Shown here piece by piece: positions 25,335 through 34,889 of a stretch of DNA of 64,000 nucleotides (position 1 is the stretch's first letter; every line of letters begins with the position of its first letter). The notes under the pieces are model-generated. The model was not told the DNA's origin. It saw only the letters and a program-made list of their open reading frames with translations, and did not search any database. The translations under genes were made by a program, and so were the position numbers. Source of the stretch: Streptomyces griseoflavus. Lineage in GTDB: Bacteria > Actinomycetota > Actinomycetes > Streptomycetales > Streptomycetaceae. Where the stretch lies: contig NZ_BMUC01000015.1 in assembly GCF_014649995.1 (NCBI RefSeq), positions 131,511 to 195,510 on the forward strand, given 5' to 3'.

Positions 25335-27179
25335 ATGGCCAGCACGAAGGTGTCCGACTACGTACTCCAGCGGCTGCGCGAGTGGGACGTCGACCACGTC
25401 TTCGCCTACGCGGGTGACGGCATCAACGGGCTGCTGGCCGCCTGGGGACGCGCGGACAACCGGCCGAAGTTCGTCCAGGCCCGGCACGAGGAGATGGCCG
25501 CCTTCCAGGCCGTCGGCTACGCCAAGTTCTCCGGCAGGGTAAGCGTGTGCGCGGCCACCTCCGGACCGGGCGCCATCCACCTGCTGAACGGGCTCTACGA
25601 CGCCAAACTCGACCACGTGCCGGTCGTGGCGCTGGTCGGACAGACCAACCGCAGCGCCATGGGCGGCTCCTACCAGCAGGAAGTGGACCTGGCCAGTCTG
25701 TACAAGGACGTCGCCTCGGATTTCTGCGAGACGGCCATGGTGCCCGAACAGTTGCCGAACCTCATCGACCGGGCCTTCCGCACCGCCCTCGCCAGGCGCA
25801 CCGTCACCGCGATCATCCTCCCCGCCGACGTGCAGGAGCTGGACTACAGCCCGCCCGGCCACGCCTTCAAGATGGTGCCCTCCAGCCTTGGACTGGGACG
25901 GTACGCGCCGGTCCCGGGCGACGAGGACCTGCAGCGGGCCGCCGATGTGCTGAACGCGGGCGAAAGGGTCGCCGTGCTGATCGGGCAGGGGGCCCGCGGC
26001 GCCCGCGAGGAGGTCGAACGGCTGGCTGACGTGCTCGGCGCGGGCGTGGCCAAGGCCCTGCTCGGCAAGGACGCCCTGCCCGACGACCTGCCCTACGTGA
26101 CCGGCTCCATCGGGCTGCTGGGCACCCGTCCCTCCTACGAGCTGATGCAGGAGTGCGACACCCTGCTCATGATCGGCTCCAGCTTCCCGTACACGCAGTT
26201 CATGCCGGAGCTGGACCAGGCGCGGGCGGTGCAGATCGACATCGACCCGCACATGATCGGCCTGCGCTACCCGAACGAGGTCAACCTCGTCGGCGACGCC
26301 CGTGAGACGTTGCGGCGGCTGCTGCCGCGCCTGCACCGCAAGACGGACCGGACCTGGCGGGAGAAGATCGAGAAGAACGTCGCCCGCTGGTGGGAGGTCA
26401 TGCAGCGCCGCGCCGCCGTCAGCGCCGATCCCGTCAACCCCGAGTACGTCGTCCACGCCTTGGACGGCAAGCTGCCCGACGACGTCATCCTCACCGCCGA
26501 CTCCGGTTCGGCCGCCAACTGGTACGCCCGCCACCTGCGGCTGCGCGGCCGTATGCGCGGCTCGCTGTCCGGCACCCTGGCGACGATGGGCCCGGGCGTG
26601 CCGTACGCCATCGGGGCGAAGTTCGCCCACCCCGACCGGCCCGCCATCGCCCTGGTCGGTGACGGCGCCATGCAGATGAACGGCATGATGGAGCTGGTCA
26701 CGGCCGCGAAGTACCACCGCGAGTGGTCCGATCCGCGCCTGATCGTGGCCGTGCTGAACAACGGCGACCTCAACCAGGTCACCTGGGAGATGCGGGCCAT
26801 GTCCGGCGCCCCCCAGTTCGAGGAGTCGCAGGCCATTCCCGACCTGCCGTACGCGGAACTCGCCCAGCGCATCGGACTGGACGGCGTCCGGGTGGAAAAG
26901 CCCAAGCACGTCGAGTCCGCCTGGGACCGGGCTCTCGCCGCCGACCGGCCCTTCGTCATCGACTTCCGCACCGACCCGGCCGTTCCGCCGATCCCGCCGC
27001 ACGCCTCGCTGGACCAGATCGAGGCCGCGGCCACCGCGGTCCTCAAAGGGGACAGCGACCGCGGCTCCATGGTGAAACAGGGGCTCAAGGCGAAGGTCCA
27101 GGAGATGCTGCCGGGCACCCGCCACCGTGGCGACCGCCCCGGCGCCGGTCCGCACGACAGCGCCGAAGAGAACAAGTGA
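25335..27179 (+). CDS. Thiamine-diphosphate-dependent enzyme, pyruvate oxidase/acetolactate synthase-like
   Basis: 614 residues from ATG 25335 (CGGAG upstream). The three-domain POX layout is present. The N-terminal pyrimidine-binding domain has the catalytic Glu in RHEEMAAFQAVGYAKF. The central FAD/NAD-fold domain covers about 185-345. The C-terminal PP-binding domain has the ThDP motif GDGAMQMN ... LNNGDLNQ. The C-terminus ends with a hydrophilic tail of about 30 residues. Family role: decarboxylation of pyruvate or a related 2-oxo acid, forming acetate, acetyl-P or an acyloin. It overlaps by four bases (GTGA) with the enolase-superfamily gene, so the two are translationally coupled. Its actual substrate is not evident. 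Confidence 0.87.
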   Translation: MASTKVSDYVLQRLREWDVDHVFAYAGDGINGLLAAWGRADNRPKFVQARHEEMAAFQAVGYAKFSGRVSVCAATSGPGAIHLLNGLYDAKLDHVPVVALVGQTNRSAMGGSYQQEVDLASLYKDVASDFCETAMVPEQLPNLIDRAFRTALARRTVTAIILPADVQELDYSPPGHAFKMVPSSLGLGRYAPVPGDEDLQRAADVLNAGERVAVLIGQGARGAREEVERLADVLGAGVAKALLGKDALPDDLPYVTGSIGLLGTRPSYELMQECDTLLMIGSSFPYTQFMPELDQARAVQIDIDPHMIGLRYPNEVNLVGDARETLRRLLPRLHRKTDRTWREKIEKNVARWWEVMQRRAAVSADPVNPEYVVHALDGKLPDDVILTADSGSAANWYARHLRLRGRMRGSLSGTLATMGPGVPYAIGAKFAHPDRPAIALVGDGAMQMNGMMELVTAAKYHREWSDPRLIVAVLNNGDLNQVTWEMRAMSGAPQFEESQAIPDLPYAELAQRIGLDGVRVEKPKHVESAWDRALAADRPFVIDFRTDPAVPPIPPHASLDQIEAAATAVLKGDSDRGSMVKQGLKAKVQEMLPGTRHRGDRPGAGPHDSAEENK

Positions 27180-28312
27180 CACGGTCGGTGATACAGGGAG
27201 GGGTGCTCCACGACGGACCTCTCGTGGAGCACCTGACCGTCTCCGTGTACCGGATCCCCACCGATCTGCCGGGCGGCGACGCGACCCTGACCTGGGACGC
27301 GACCACCTTGGTGCTGGTCGAAGCCACCGCCGCGGGCCGGACGGGCCTCGGCTGCACCTACGGCTCGCCCGCCACCGCCCCCGTCGTCGCGCAGGAACTG
27401 GCGGACCTCGTCGTCGGATTCGACGCCTTCGACGTGCCCGCCGCGAACGACCGGATGAGCCGGGCCCTGCGCAACGCGGGCAGGCCCGGCATCGCCGCCG
27501 GCGCGGTCTCCGCCGTCGACACCGCCCTGTGGGACCTCAAGGCCCGACTGCTGGACCTGCCGCTGGTGCGCCTGCTGGGCGCGGCCCGTGACAAGGTCAC
27601 GGTGTACGGCAGCGGCGGTCTGACTCCGTACGGCGACACCCAGCTCGAACGGCAGTTGCGCGGCTGGACCGACCAGGGCATCGACCGCGTCAAGATCAAG
27701 GTCGCCGAGTCATGGGGCCGCTGCGAGGCCCGGGACATGCACCGCACCGCACTGACCCGCAGCGTCGTGGGCGACGCCACCGACCTGTACGTCGACGCGA
27801 ACGGCGGCTACACCCGCAAGCAGGCGGTACGCGTGGCCACCGCCATGGCCGGCCTCGGCGTGACCTGGCTGGAGGAGCCCGTGTCCTCCGACGACCTGAC
27901 CGGGCTGCGGGAGGTACGCGAAGCCGTCACGGCCGACGTCGCGGCCGGTGAGTACGGCTACGACCTGCCGTACTTCGTCCGGATGGCGGTTTCGGGGGCC
28001 GTCGACTGCCTCCAGGCCGACGTCACTCGCTGCGGCGGCATCACGGTCTGGCTCCGCGCCGCGGCCGTGGCCGAAGGGCTCGGGCTGCACATCTCGGCCC
28101 ACTGCGCCCCGCACCTGCACGCCCACGTTGCCGCGGCCGTCCCCAACACCCGGCACCTGGAGTGGTTCCACGACCACGTCCGCATCGAGAACATGCTGTT
28201 CCACGGGACGCTCGATCCGCGGGGCGGCAGCGTCACACCCGGCGCCTCCGGCGAGCCGGGCCACGGCCTCACCCTCGACCGGGCGGCCGCCGGCCGCTAC
28301 CGCATCGCATGA
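27176..28312 (+). CDS. Enolase-superfamily enzyme (mandelate racemase/muconate lactonizing type)
   Basis: 378 residues from GTG 27176, which overlaps the previous stop (GTGA); GTG 27203 with GGAGG directly before it is a weaker alternative. Superfamily residues visible: the KxK base pair in DRVKIKVAESWG, metal ligands in DLYVDANGGY, WLEEPVSSDD and AAGEYGYD, and the second base His in ISAHCAPHLH. The enzyme abstracts an alpha-proton next to a carboxylate, as in racemisation, dehydration or lactone formation of a sugar acid. The ATG of the following GH15 gene overlaps its stop (ATGA). Confidence 0.87.
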   Translation: MTRSVIQGGVLHDGPLVEHLTVSVYRIPTDLPGGDATLTWDATTLVLVEATAAGRTGLGCTYGSPATAPVVAQELADLVVGFDAFDVPAANDRMSRALRNAGRPGIAAGAVSAVDTALWDLKARLLDLPLVRLLGAARDKVTVYGSGGLTPYGDTQLERQLRGWTDQGIDRVKIKVAESWGRCEARDMHRTALTRSVVGDATDLYVDANGGYTRKQAVRVATAMAGLGVTWLEEPVSSDDLTGLREVREAVTADVAAGEYGYDLPYFVRMAVSGAVDCLQADVTRCGGITVWLRAAAVAEGLGLHISAHCAPHLHAHVAAAVPNTRHLEWFHDHVRIENMLFHGTLDPRGGSVTPGASGEPGHGLTLDRAAAGRYRIA

Positions 28313-30102
28313 CCAGGCCCGGCACCACCGACGACGTGACCGCGGCCTCGGCGGACAGTCCGTGGACGCTGCGCGACTACGCCCTGATCGCCGACGGAGA
28401 ACGCGGGGCGCTCATCGATCCGCGCGGGGGGATCGTATGGCTGTGTGCGCCCGCCTGGCACCACGGTGCGGTCTTCAGCGGCCTCCTCGGCGGGCCCGGG
28501 CGGTACCACGTCCGCCCCGCGGACCGGTGGAATGTGTGGGGCGGCTACTACGAGGACGGCACGCTCATCCGGGTCAGCCGGTGGGTCACCGCCGACGGGA
28601 TCCTCTCCTGCCGGGAGGCCCTGGCGGTCCCGGCCGACACCGGGCGCCTGGTGCTGCTCCGCCAGATCCGGGCCGTACGCGGTGACGCCCTCGTCGACAT
28701 GGACCTGGACGTACGCGCCGACTACGGGCGGTGTCCCATGACCGAACTGCGGCAGGACGACGGCGTCTGGCGGGCCCGCACCGGCCCCCTGCACGTACGC
28801 TTCACGGGGGCCGAGGGCGCCCGCCCCGGCCCGGACGGCGGGTTGCGCGCCCGGTCGCGCCTGTCGCAGGGCGGCGTCCACGACCTGGTGCTGGAGGTGG
28901 CCACGGAGCCGCAGAGCATCCTCCTCGACCCGGGGGCCCTGTGGGACTCCACCGAGCGGTGGTGGGGTGCGGTCGTGCCCGACTGCTCCGACACCGCCGC
29001 ACCCCGCGACACCCGCATGGCGTACGCGGTGCTGAACGGGCTGACCAGTGCCGACGGGGGCATGGTGGCCGCGGCCACCACCTCGCTGCCGGAACGCGCC
29101 GACACCGGCCGCGACTACGACTACCGGTACGCCTGGGTCCGCGACCAGTGCTACGCCGGCATCGCGGTCGCCGCGCACGGCCCGCACCCGTTGCTGGACA
29201 GCGCGGTGGGTTTTGTGGCCGACCGCCTCCTGGAGGACGGTGCCGCGCTGCGTCCCGCCTACACGGTCGACGGGTCACCGCTTCCGTCCGAAGGCGTCCT
29301 GCCGTTCGTCGGCTATCCCGGCGGCGGCGACCGGACCGGCAACCGCGCGGGCCGGCAGTTCCAGCTGGACGTCTTCGGTGAGGCCCTCCAGCTGTTCGCC
29401 GCCGCCGCCCGTCACGACGTGCTCGACGGCCGGGCGGCCGAGGCCGCCGACCTGGCCGCCCGCGCCGTCGCGGACCGCTGGACGAGGCCGGACGCCGGAC
29501 TGTGGGAGCTGGAGGACCGCTGGTGGACGCACTCCCGGCTCTGCTGCGTCGTCGGCCTGCGCGACCTCGCCCGGGAACTGCGCACATCCGCATCGGCGGA
29601 CTGGTCACGCCTGGCCGACCGCATCCTGGACGCCACCCGGTCGCGCTGCGTCCACCCCGACGGCCACTGGCAGCGCGCCGCCGACGACCCCGGGCCGGAG
29701 GCGGCTCTGCTGCTGCCGCTGGCCCGCGGGGCGGCGTCGCGCACCGATCCCGGCCTCGCTCCGACGCGCGCTCAGGTCGCACGCCAGCTGGCACAGGACG
29801 GCTACGTCTACCGTTTCGGGCACGGGGACGAGCCGCTGGGCGACGCGGAAGGAGCCTTCCTGCTGTGCGGCTTCACGATGGCGCTGGCCGCCCACGCGCA
29901 GGGTCGGCCCGCCGAATCGGCGCGGTGGTTCGAGCGGACGCGCTCGGCGTGCGGTCCCACGGGGCTGTTCGCCGAGGAGTACGACGTGGCGCAGCGCCAG
30001 CTGCGGGGCAATCTGCCGCAGGCCTTCGTCCACGCCCTGCTGCTGGAGTGCTCGGCACGGTTCGGGCGCACCCCGGAGGCCTTCCCGTCCGTCGGCTGGT
30101 GA
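28309..30102 (+). CDS. GH15-family glycosidase (glucoamylase/trehalase-like)
   Basis: 597 residues from ATG 28309, coupled by ATGA to the previous gene. The N-terminal beta-sandwich (WTLRDYALIADGERGALIDPRGGIVWLC, split here by family habit) precedes an (alpha/alpha)6 barrel. The barrel has RYAWVRDQCYAGIAV, LWELEDRWWTHSRLCCVVGLRDLA and, near the C-terminus, GLFAEEYD followed by LRGNLPQAFVHALLLE. These are GH15 landmarks, with the catalytic Glu expected in the AEEYD motif. No signal peptide is present, so it acts in the cytoplasm, most likely on trehalose or maltooligosaccharides. Its coupling to a TPP enzyme and an enolase-superfamily enzyme is unusual. Confidence 0.87.
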   Translation: MTRPGTTDDVTAASADSPWTLRDYALIADGERGALIDPRGGIVWLCAPAWHHGAVFSGLLGGPGRYHVRPADRWNVWGGYYEDGTLIRVSRWVTADGILSCREALAVPADTGRLVLLRQIRAVRGDALVDMDLDVRADYGRCPMTELRQDDGVWRARTGPLHVRFTGAEGARPGPDGGLRARSRLSQGGVHDLVLEVATEPQSILLDPGALWDSTERWWGAVVPDCSDTAAPRDTRMAYAVLNGLTSADGGMVAAATTSLPERADTGRDYDYRYAWVRDQCYAGIAVAAHGPHPLLDSAVGFVADRLLEDGAALRPAYTVDGSPLPSEGVLPFVGYPGGGDRTGNRAGRQFQLDVFGEALQLFAAAARHDVLDGRAAEAADLAARAVADRWTRPDAGLWELEDRWWTHSRLCCVVGLRDLARELRTSASADWSRLADRILDATRSRCVHPDGHWQRAADDPGPEAALLLPLARGAASRTDPGLAPTRAQVARQLAQDGYVYRFGHGDEPLGDAEGAFLLCGFTMALAAHAQGRPAESARWFERTRSACGPTGLFAEEYDVAQRQLRGNLPQAFVHALLLECSARFGRTPEAFPSVGW

Positions 30103-30159
30103 ACGTCCCGCCGCGCTTCCCGGCGCCGTTGGTGGCCGCCGCGGGGCGCCGCGGCGCGC

Positions 30160-33100
30160 TCACCGCCGAGCACGGCGCGCTCGGTGCGTGCGGCGTAGGC
30201 GGCGCGCGCCGGCCGCCACCGCCAGTGCGCCCGCGGTCACGCCGGCGGCACCCCAGGGCAGGAGAGCCCGGGTTCCCGGGACCTCGGGACGTTCCGGGAC
30301 GGCTTCCCGTCCGGTCAGTCCCGCCGCCAGTACTTCCGCCAGATGCACCGGAGTGCGTCCGGTGCCGGCTTGGTCGACCTGGGTACGGCAGCTGAAGCCG
30401 TCCGCGAGAATCAGCGTCGCGTCGTCCGCGTCCCGCACTGCGGGCAGCAGTCCTGCCTCCGCACAGGCCATGGACACCTCGTAGTGCCCCTTCTCGAAAC
30501 CGAAGTTGCCGGCCAGCCCGCAGCAGCCGGCGTCCAGGACGTCGGCGTCGACCCCGGCACGTCGCAGGATCTCGCGGTCGGCGTCGAACCCCATGACGGC
30601 GTACTGGTGGCAGTGGCGCTGGACGACCGCGCGGACGTCGACGCGTGGCGGCTGCCAGTCCCCGGCGCGTTCGACGAGGAGTTCGGCCAGGGTGCGGGTC
30701 TGCTCGCGCATGCGCCGGACGTCGGGGTCGTTCGGCAGGAGTTCGGCCGCGTCCGCGCGGAAGACGGCCGTGCAGCTGGGTTCCAGGCCGACCACGGGGG
30801 TGCCGCGGCGCAGGTCCTCACGCAGGACGTCGATGGTGTGCCCGAGCACCCGCCTGGCGATGTTCAGCTGCCCGGTGGAGATCCAGGTCAGACCGCAGCA
30901 GACGGCGGCCTCGGGCACCTTGACACGGAAGCCCGCCGCTTCGAGGACGTCGACGGCCGCCCTGCCGATCGCCGGGTGGAAGTGGTCGGTGAAGGTGTCG
31001 GGCCAGACCACGACCTCGCCCCGGTGTCCCGTGCCGCGGGTCCCTCCCCGTTCGCGCCACCAGTCGGTGAAGCGCTGTTCGGCGAAGACGGGTACGTCAC
31101 GCTCGGGGGCGACGCCTCCGAAGGCCTTGGCCACACGGGCCACCCACGGGACCGACGCCAGTGCGTTGACGGTGCGGGGAGCCAGAGCGACCACCCGGGC
31201 GACGGCAGGCATCCAGCCCATGGAGTAGTGCGCGAGGGGCCGCAACCGTCCCTCGTAGTGGTGGTGCAGGAACTCCGCTTTGTACGTGGCCATGTCCACG
31301 TTGACCGGGCAGTCCGTCCTGCAGCCCTTGCAGGCCAGGCAGAGGTCGAGCGCGTCATGCACCTCCTCGGACCGCCAGCCGTCCGTGATCGGTGAGTCGC
31401 CGTGGTTGCCGACCATCTCGAACAGCAGCCGTGCCCGGCCCCGGGTGGAGTGCTCCTCCTCCCGGGTGGCCCGGTAGCTGGGGCACATCACCCCGCCCTC
31501 CGAGGAGCGGCACTTGCCGACGCCGACGCAGCGGGCGGCAGCCCGGCTGAACCTGCCGTCGTCGTGCGGGAAGGAGAAGACGGTATCCGGTTCCCACGGG
31601 AGGTAGCCGCTTCCCAGGCGAAGGTCCTCGTCGAGGCGGTGGGGCAGGACGATCTTCCCGGGGTTCATGCGGTTCTGCGGGTCGAACAGGCCCTTCAGCC
31701 GCTCGAAGCCCTCGATCAGTTCCGTGCCGAACATCCTGACCAGGAGCTCACCCCGCGACTGACCGTCACCGTGCTCGCCGGACAGCGATCCGCCATGGGA
31801 CACCACGAGGTCGGCGGCCTTCTCCACGAAGGCGCGCATCCGGGCGATGCCCTGTTCGGACTCCAGGTCGAAGGGGATGCGGGTGTGAACACAACCGTGA
31901 CCGAAGTGCCCGTACACGGACGGGTGTCCGTAGTCGAACTCCTCGTACAGCCGCTTCAGGTCGCGCAGGTAGTCGCCGAGGCGTTCGACCGGAACCGCCG
32001 AGTCCTCCCAGCCCTCCCAGGTGTCGGGTTCACCGGGCACGTGCGCGGTGGCCCCGAGGCCGGACTCGCGGACTCGCCAGAGCTCGCGCATGTGCTGCTT
32101 GTCGTCGTACCACGTGTGGTCGACGTCGTCCGGCTTGGCGTCGATCAGCGCCCGGACCGCGGCCTCGACCTCTTCGCGCGTGTCACCGACGAGCTGCACC
32201 ATCAGGTACGCCCGGCCCTCGGGCAGTTCGTCGAGCGCGTCCGGGTTGAGATGCTTGGCCTGCTGGAAGTGGATCAGTTGGTGGTCCACGCCCTCCAGGG
32301 CGGCCGGTCCGTGTTCGAGGACCGCGGGCACGTGGTCGGCGGCCCGGCAGATGTCCTCGTAGCCGAGCACGACCAGGGAGGTGTGCTTCGGCACGGGTAC
32401 GAGCTTCAGTTCCGCACGCAGGACGGTCACCAGCGTGGACTCGGAGCCGGTCAGCAGGCCGGCGACGTCGAAGCCGTGTTCGGGCAGCAGCGAGTCGAGG
32501 TTGTAGCCCGACACCCGTCGAGGGATGTCGGGGTAGCGATCGCGCACCAGCCTCGCGTACCGGTCCCGCAGGGCCACCAGCCCCCGGTACAAGTCCGCCT
32601 GCCTTCCCCGGGCGGCGGTCAGCCGCTCGAGTTCTCCGTCGTCGGTCCGCCCCACCCACATGCGCACACCGTCGTAGGTGAGGACCTCGAGGCGGTGCAG
32701 GTTGTCGACGACCTTCCCGTATGCCTGGGCCGTCGACCCGCAGGAGTTGTTGCCGATCATCCCGCCGAGGGTGCAGTTCGGGTGGGTGGCCGGTTTGGGC
32801 CCGTACATGAGCCCGTACTCGGCCAGCTGCCGGTTGAGGTCGTCGAGGACGATGCCCGGTTCGACCACGCAGCGCCGGTTGTCGGGGTCGACCGACAGCA
32901 GCCGGTTGCCGTACTTGCTCCAGTCCAGGACGACCGCGGTGTTGCAGCACTCGCCCGCAAGGCTCGTGCCGCCGCCACGGGACAGCAGTGGTGCCCCGTG
33001 CTCCCGGCAGACCGCCACCGCCTCCACGGCAGCCTCCACGGTCCGGGGGAGCAGCACTCCGATGGGCACCTGCCGGTAGTTGGAGCCGTCCGTGGAATAC

Positions 33101-33237
33101 GCCGCCCTCGTACCCGCGTCGAACCGCACTTCTCCGTCGACGCGCTCGCGCAGGTCGCGCTCCAGTGCACGGGCACTCACGTCGGCCGGGGCCTGCGTGG
33201 GCCTGACGACGGGAAGGGGCAGATCGACCGGTTCCAT
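30160..33237 (-). CDS. Large FAD/Fe-S oxidoreductase (D-2-hydroxyacid dehydrogenase, Ydij/GlcD-GlpC fusion type)
   Basis: 1025 residues from ATG 33237 (GGAG eight bases upstream). The N-terminal half is an FAD_binding_4 and FAD-oxidase C domain: GAPLLSRGGGTSLAGECCN near residue 90, GMIGNNSCGS, and HGCVHTRIPFDL. Two 4Fe-4S clusters follow (CVGVGKCR ... MCPSY and CLACKGCRTDCPVN). Two CCG domains end the protein (VCCGLTWISTG and GCCGLAGNFGFEKGHYE). The same layout is found in bacterial D-lactate or D-2-hydroxyglutarate dehydrogenases that pass electrons to the quinone pool. The last 35 residues include a hydrophobic stretch and Arg-rich end, possibly a membrane anchor. Confidence 0.9.
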   Translation of the reverse strand: MEPVDLPLPVVRPTQAPADVSARALERDLRERVDGEVRFDAGTRAAYSTDGSNYRQVPIGVLLPRTVEAAVEAVAVCREHGAPLLSRGGGTSLAGECCNTAVVLDWSKYGNRLLSVDPDNRRCVVEPGIVLDDLNRQLAEYGLMYGPKPATHPNCTLGGMIGNNSCGSTAQAYGKVVDNLHRLEVLTYDGVRMWVGRTDDGELERLTAARGRQADLYRGLVALRDRYARLVRDRYPDIPRRVSGYNLDSLLPEHGFDVAGLLTGSESTLVTVLRAELKLVPVPKHTSLVVLGYEDICRAADHVPAVLEHGPAALEGVDHQLIHFQQAKHLNPDALDELPEGRAYLMVQLVGDTREEVEAAVRALIDAKPDDVDHTWYDDKQHMRELWRVRESGLGATAHVPGEPDTWEGWEDSAVPVERLGDYLRDLKRLYEEFDYGHPSVYGHFGHGCVHTRIPFDLESEQGIARMRAFVEKAADLVVSHGGSLSGEHGDGQSRGELLVRMFGTELIEGFERLKGLFDPQNRMNPGKIVLPHRLDEDLRLGSGYLPWEPDTVFSFPHDDGRFSRAAARCVGVGKCRSSEGGVMCPSYRATREEEHSTRGRARLLFEMVGNHGDSPITDGWRSEEVHDALDLCLACKGCRTDCPVNVDMATYKAEFLHHHYEGRLRPLAHYSMGWMPAVARVVALAPRTVNALASVPWVARVAKAFGGVAPERDVPVFAEQRFTDWWRERGGTRGTGHRGEVVVWPDTFTDHFHPAIGRAAVDVLEAAGFRVKVPEAAVCCGLTWISTGQLNIARRVLGHTIDVLREDLRRGTPVVGLEPSCTAVFRADAAELLPNDPDVRRMREQTRTLAELLVERAGDWQPPRVDVRAVVQRHCHQYAVMGFDADREILRRAGVDADVLDAGCCGLAGNFGFEKGHYEVSMACAEAGLLPAVRDADDATLILADGFSCRTQVDQAGTGRTPVHLAEVLAAGLTGREAVPERPEVPGTRALLPWGAAGVTAGALAVAAGARRLRRTHRARRARR

Positions 33238-33418
33238 GAACGGCACTCCACTCAGCGCGATGGCCGGAACGCCCCGACCGTGTATCCATGGCCCCGCACC
33301 CGCAAATCGGAAGGCGTCGAACGCGTCGTAGTACCCCGGTGTGCCGTCCGGACGGCGCGGTCGCCGTGCTGCGTCCACGGTTCGCGCAGGACTCGGCACT
33401 GTCCGTAGCAGGGGCGGC

Positions 33419-34432
33419 TCAGTGTCCGTCACGGCGGCGCAGCAGCGCATATCCCGCGCCCACGAGCCCCGCCAGGGCAGCCGCCTCGCCCACACGGTGA
33501 CGGCTCGCCCACACCTGGGGGTCGAAGGCATGGGCCTGCTCGTCGAACACTCCGTGGGCCCCGTAGTCCTCCTTCTCGTCCGCCGGGGCGAAGAGGTTGC
33601 CGTGTCCCCCGGGCTGCGGACGGGCGTCGGTCTGCTGGGAGTCGAACCCGGTGCGGGCAAGATAGCGGTCGAGCAGTCCGGGGACGACGGCGTTGGCCAG
33701 CAGGGTCAGCGCCGTGGACGTCCCGACCCAGTACTCGCGTCGCCGGGGGTGGTCAGCGGCGCGCAGCACGGCGCGGGCAGCGAGCTCGGGTTGGTAGATC
33801 GGCGGCACCGGCCGGGCGTGGCGGGGCAGGTGCGTGCGCAGCCAGGTGAACTGGGGGGTGTTCACGGCCGGCATCTGGACCATGGTGACGCGCACGCGGG
33901 ACTTGTCGTGCAGCAACTCGCAGCGCACGGACTCGGTGAAGCCCTGGATGGCGTGCTTGGCGCCGCAGTACGCGCTCTGCAGCGGGATGCCCCGGTAGGC
34001 GAGCGCGGAGCCCACCTGCACCACCGCGCCGCTGTCCCGTGGCACCATCCGCTGCAACGCCGCGCGGGTGCCGTGCACGTAGCCGAGGTACGTCGACCTC
34101 GTCGCCTGGAGGAATTCGTCCGGGGAGACGTCGGTGAACCTGCCGAAGGCCGCGGTGAAGGCGTTGTTCACCCAGACGTCGATCGGCCCGAACTGTTCTT
34201 CGATACGACGGGCGGCCGTCTCCACTTCCTCCCACTCCGCCATGTCGGTGACGATGGGCAGCGCCTGTCCGCCGGCCGCCCGTACGTCGGCCGCGGCCGC
34301 GTCCAGGCCCGCACGCCCTCGCGCCAGCAGCGCGACGCCGGCGCCGCGGGCGGCGAACATTCTGGCGGCCGCTCGTCCGATCCCCGCACTGGCCCCGGTC
34401 ACCACCACTGTCTGCCGTACGGTCCGGTTCAT
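33419..34432 (-). CDS. Short-chain dehydrogenase/reductase
   Basis: 337 residues from ATG 34432 (GGAGGACCG directly upstream). The Rossmann motif TGASAGIGRAAA is at residues 12-23 and the NAG-like motif appears as WVNNAF. The active site has Ser in VGSALAY and YCGAK (Tyr-x-x-x-Lys). It is about 90 residues longer than a minimal SDR. The C-terminal extension contains a possible membrane segment (AAALAGLVGAGYALL), as in actinobacterial SDRs of this subgroup. The substrate is unknown. It lies 181 bases downstream-facing from the oxidoreductase gene, same strand. Confidence 0.88.
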   Translation of the reverse strand: MNRTVRQTVVVTGASAGIGRAAARMFAARGAGVALLARGRAGLDAAAADVRAAGGQALPIVTDMAEWEEVETAARRIEEQFGPIDVWVNNAFTAAFGRFTDVSPDEFLQATRSTYLGYVHGTRAALQRMVPRDSGAVVQVGSALAYRGIPLQSAYCGAKHAIQGFTESVRCELLHDKSRVRVTMVQMPAVNTPQFTWLRTHLPRHARPVPPIYQPELAARAVLRAADHPRRREYWVGTSTALTLLANAVVPGLLDRYLARTGFDSQQTDARPQPGGHGNLFAPADEKEDYGAHGVFDEQAHAFDPQVWASRHRVGEAAALAGLVGAGYALLRRRDGH

Positions 34433-34861
34433 CGGTCCTCCACGTGTTCTCGTTCCACGTGCGCCGTATGGAAAGGCAGAGCCCACGGCACCCGTGACGA
34501 GTACCCCGCCCTCGCTCGGAAACAGCCGCGGTCCGTCACCGCAGCCCAGGCCGAGCGGCGCTGTTCCCGCTGCCCGACGCCGGAGCCGGGCAGCCGCTGT
34601 ACGGAGGAGGGACGGCCACCGCCGCGATCCGCGACCGGATGCGCGCTGCGCGCTTCCCGGGCTTCGTCCCCCGCAGGCTGCGCAGTCCGGTCGGGCTCGC
34701 CGGCGCAGAGGGCCCTGCGGGCAGCGCACGCACCGCGGCACGCGGCAGGGCCGTGAGCGGTCTCCCACCCCGCGGGCAGCCGACCCGGCGCCGACTTGTC
34801 GGCCAACTGCGCGCAGAGTGACGAAAGTTCAGGTTCCAGCCCATCGGGTACCAGCGTTGTC
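34433..34861. other. Intergenic region between the SDR gene and the start of the NRPS cluster
   Basis: 429 bases between divergent genes. Near the SDR end are two copies of TCCACGTG; near the other end lies the left arm of an inverted repeat that straddles the LuxR-type start codon. The middle has GC-rich open frames on both strands with no ribosome sites or recognisable products. I treat this as the left boundary of the NRPS cluster. Confidence 0.5.
34439..34461. repeat. Two direct copies of TCCACGTG upstream of the SDR gene
   Basis: TCCACGTG at 34439-34446 and 34454-34461, each holding the palindrome CACGTG, 15 bases apart start to start. Position is 7-29 bases upstream of the SDR ATG, so a bound protein would block translation initiation or transcription. 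No known regulator is assigned. Confidence 0.4.
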
Positions 34862-34889
34862 ATGCTTGAGTCATTAGGACTGGAACCTG
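34830..34889. promoter_or_regulatory. Inverted repeat straddling the start codon of the LuxR-type regulator
   Basis: CAGGTTCCAG (34830-34839) and CTGGAACCTG (34880-34889) are perfect 10-base inverted arms 40 bases apart. The ATG (34862) and the TTA codon (34874-34876) of the regulator lie between them. They could form an mRNA stem that hides the start, or two half-sites of an autoregulatory operator. No ribosome binding site is visible between the left arm and the ATG. Confidence 0.55.
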
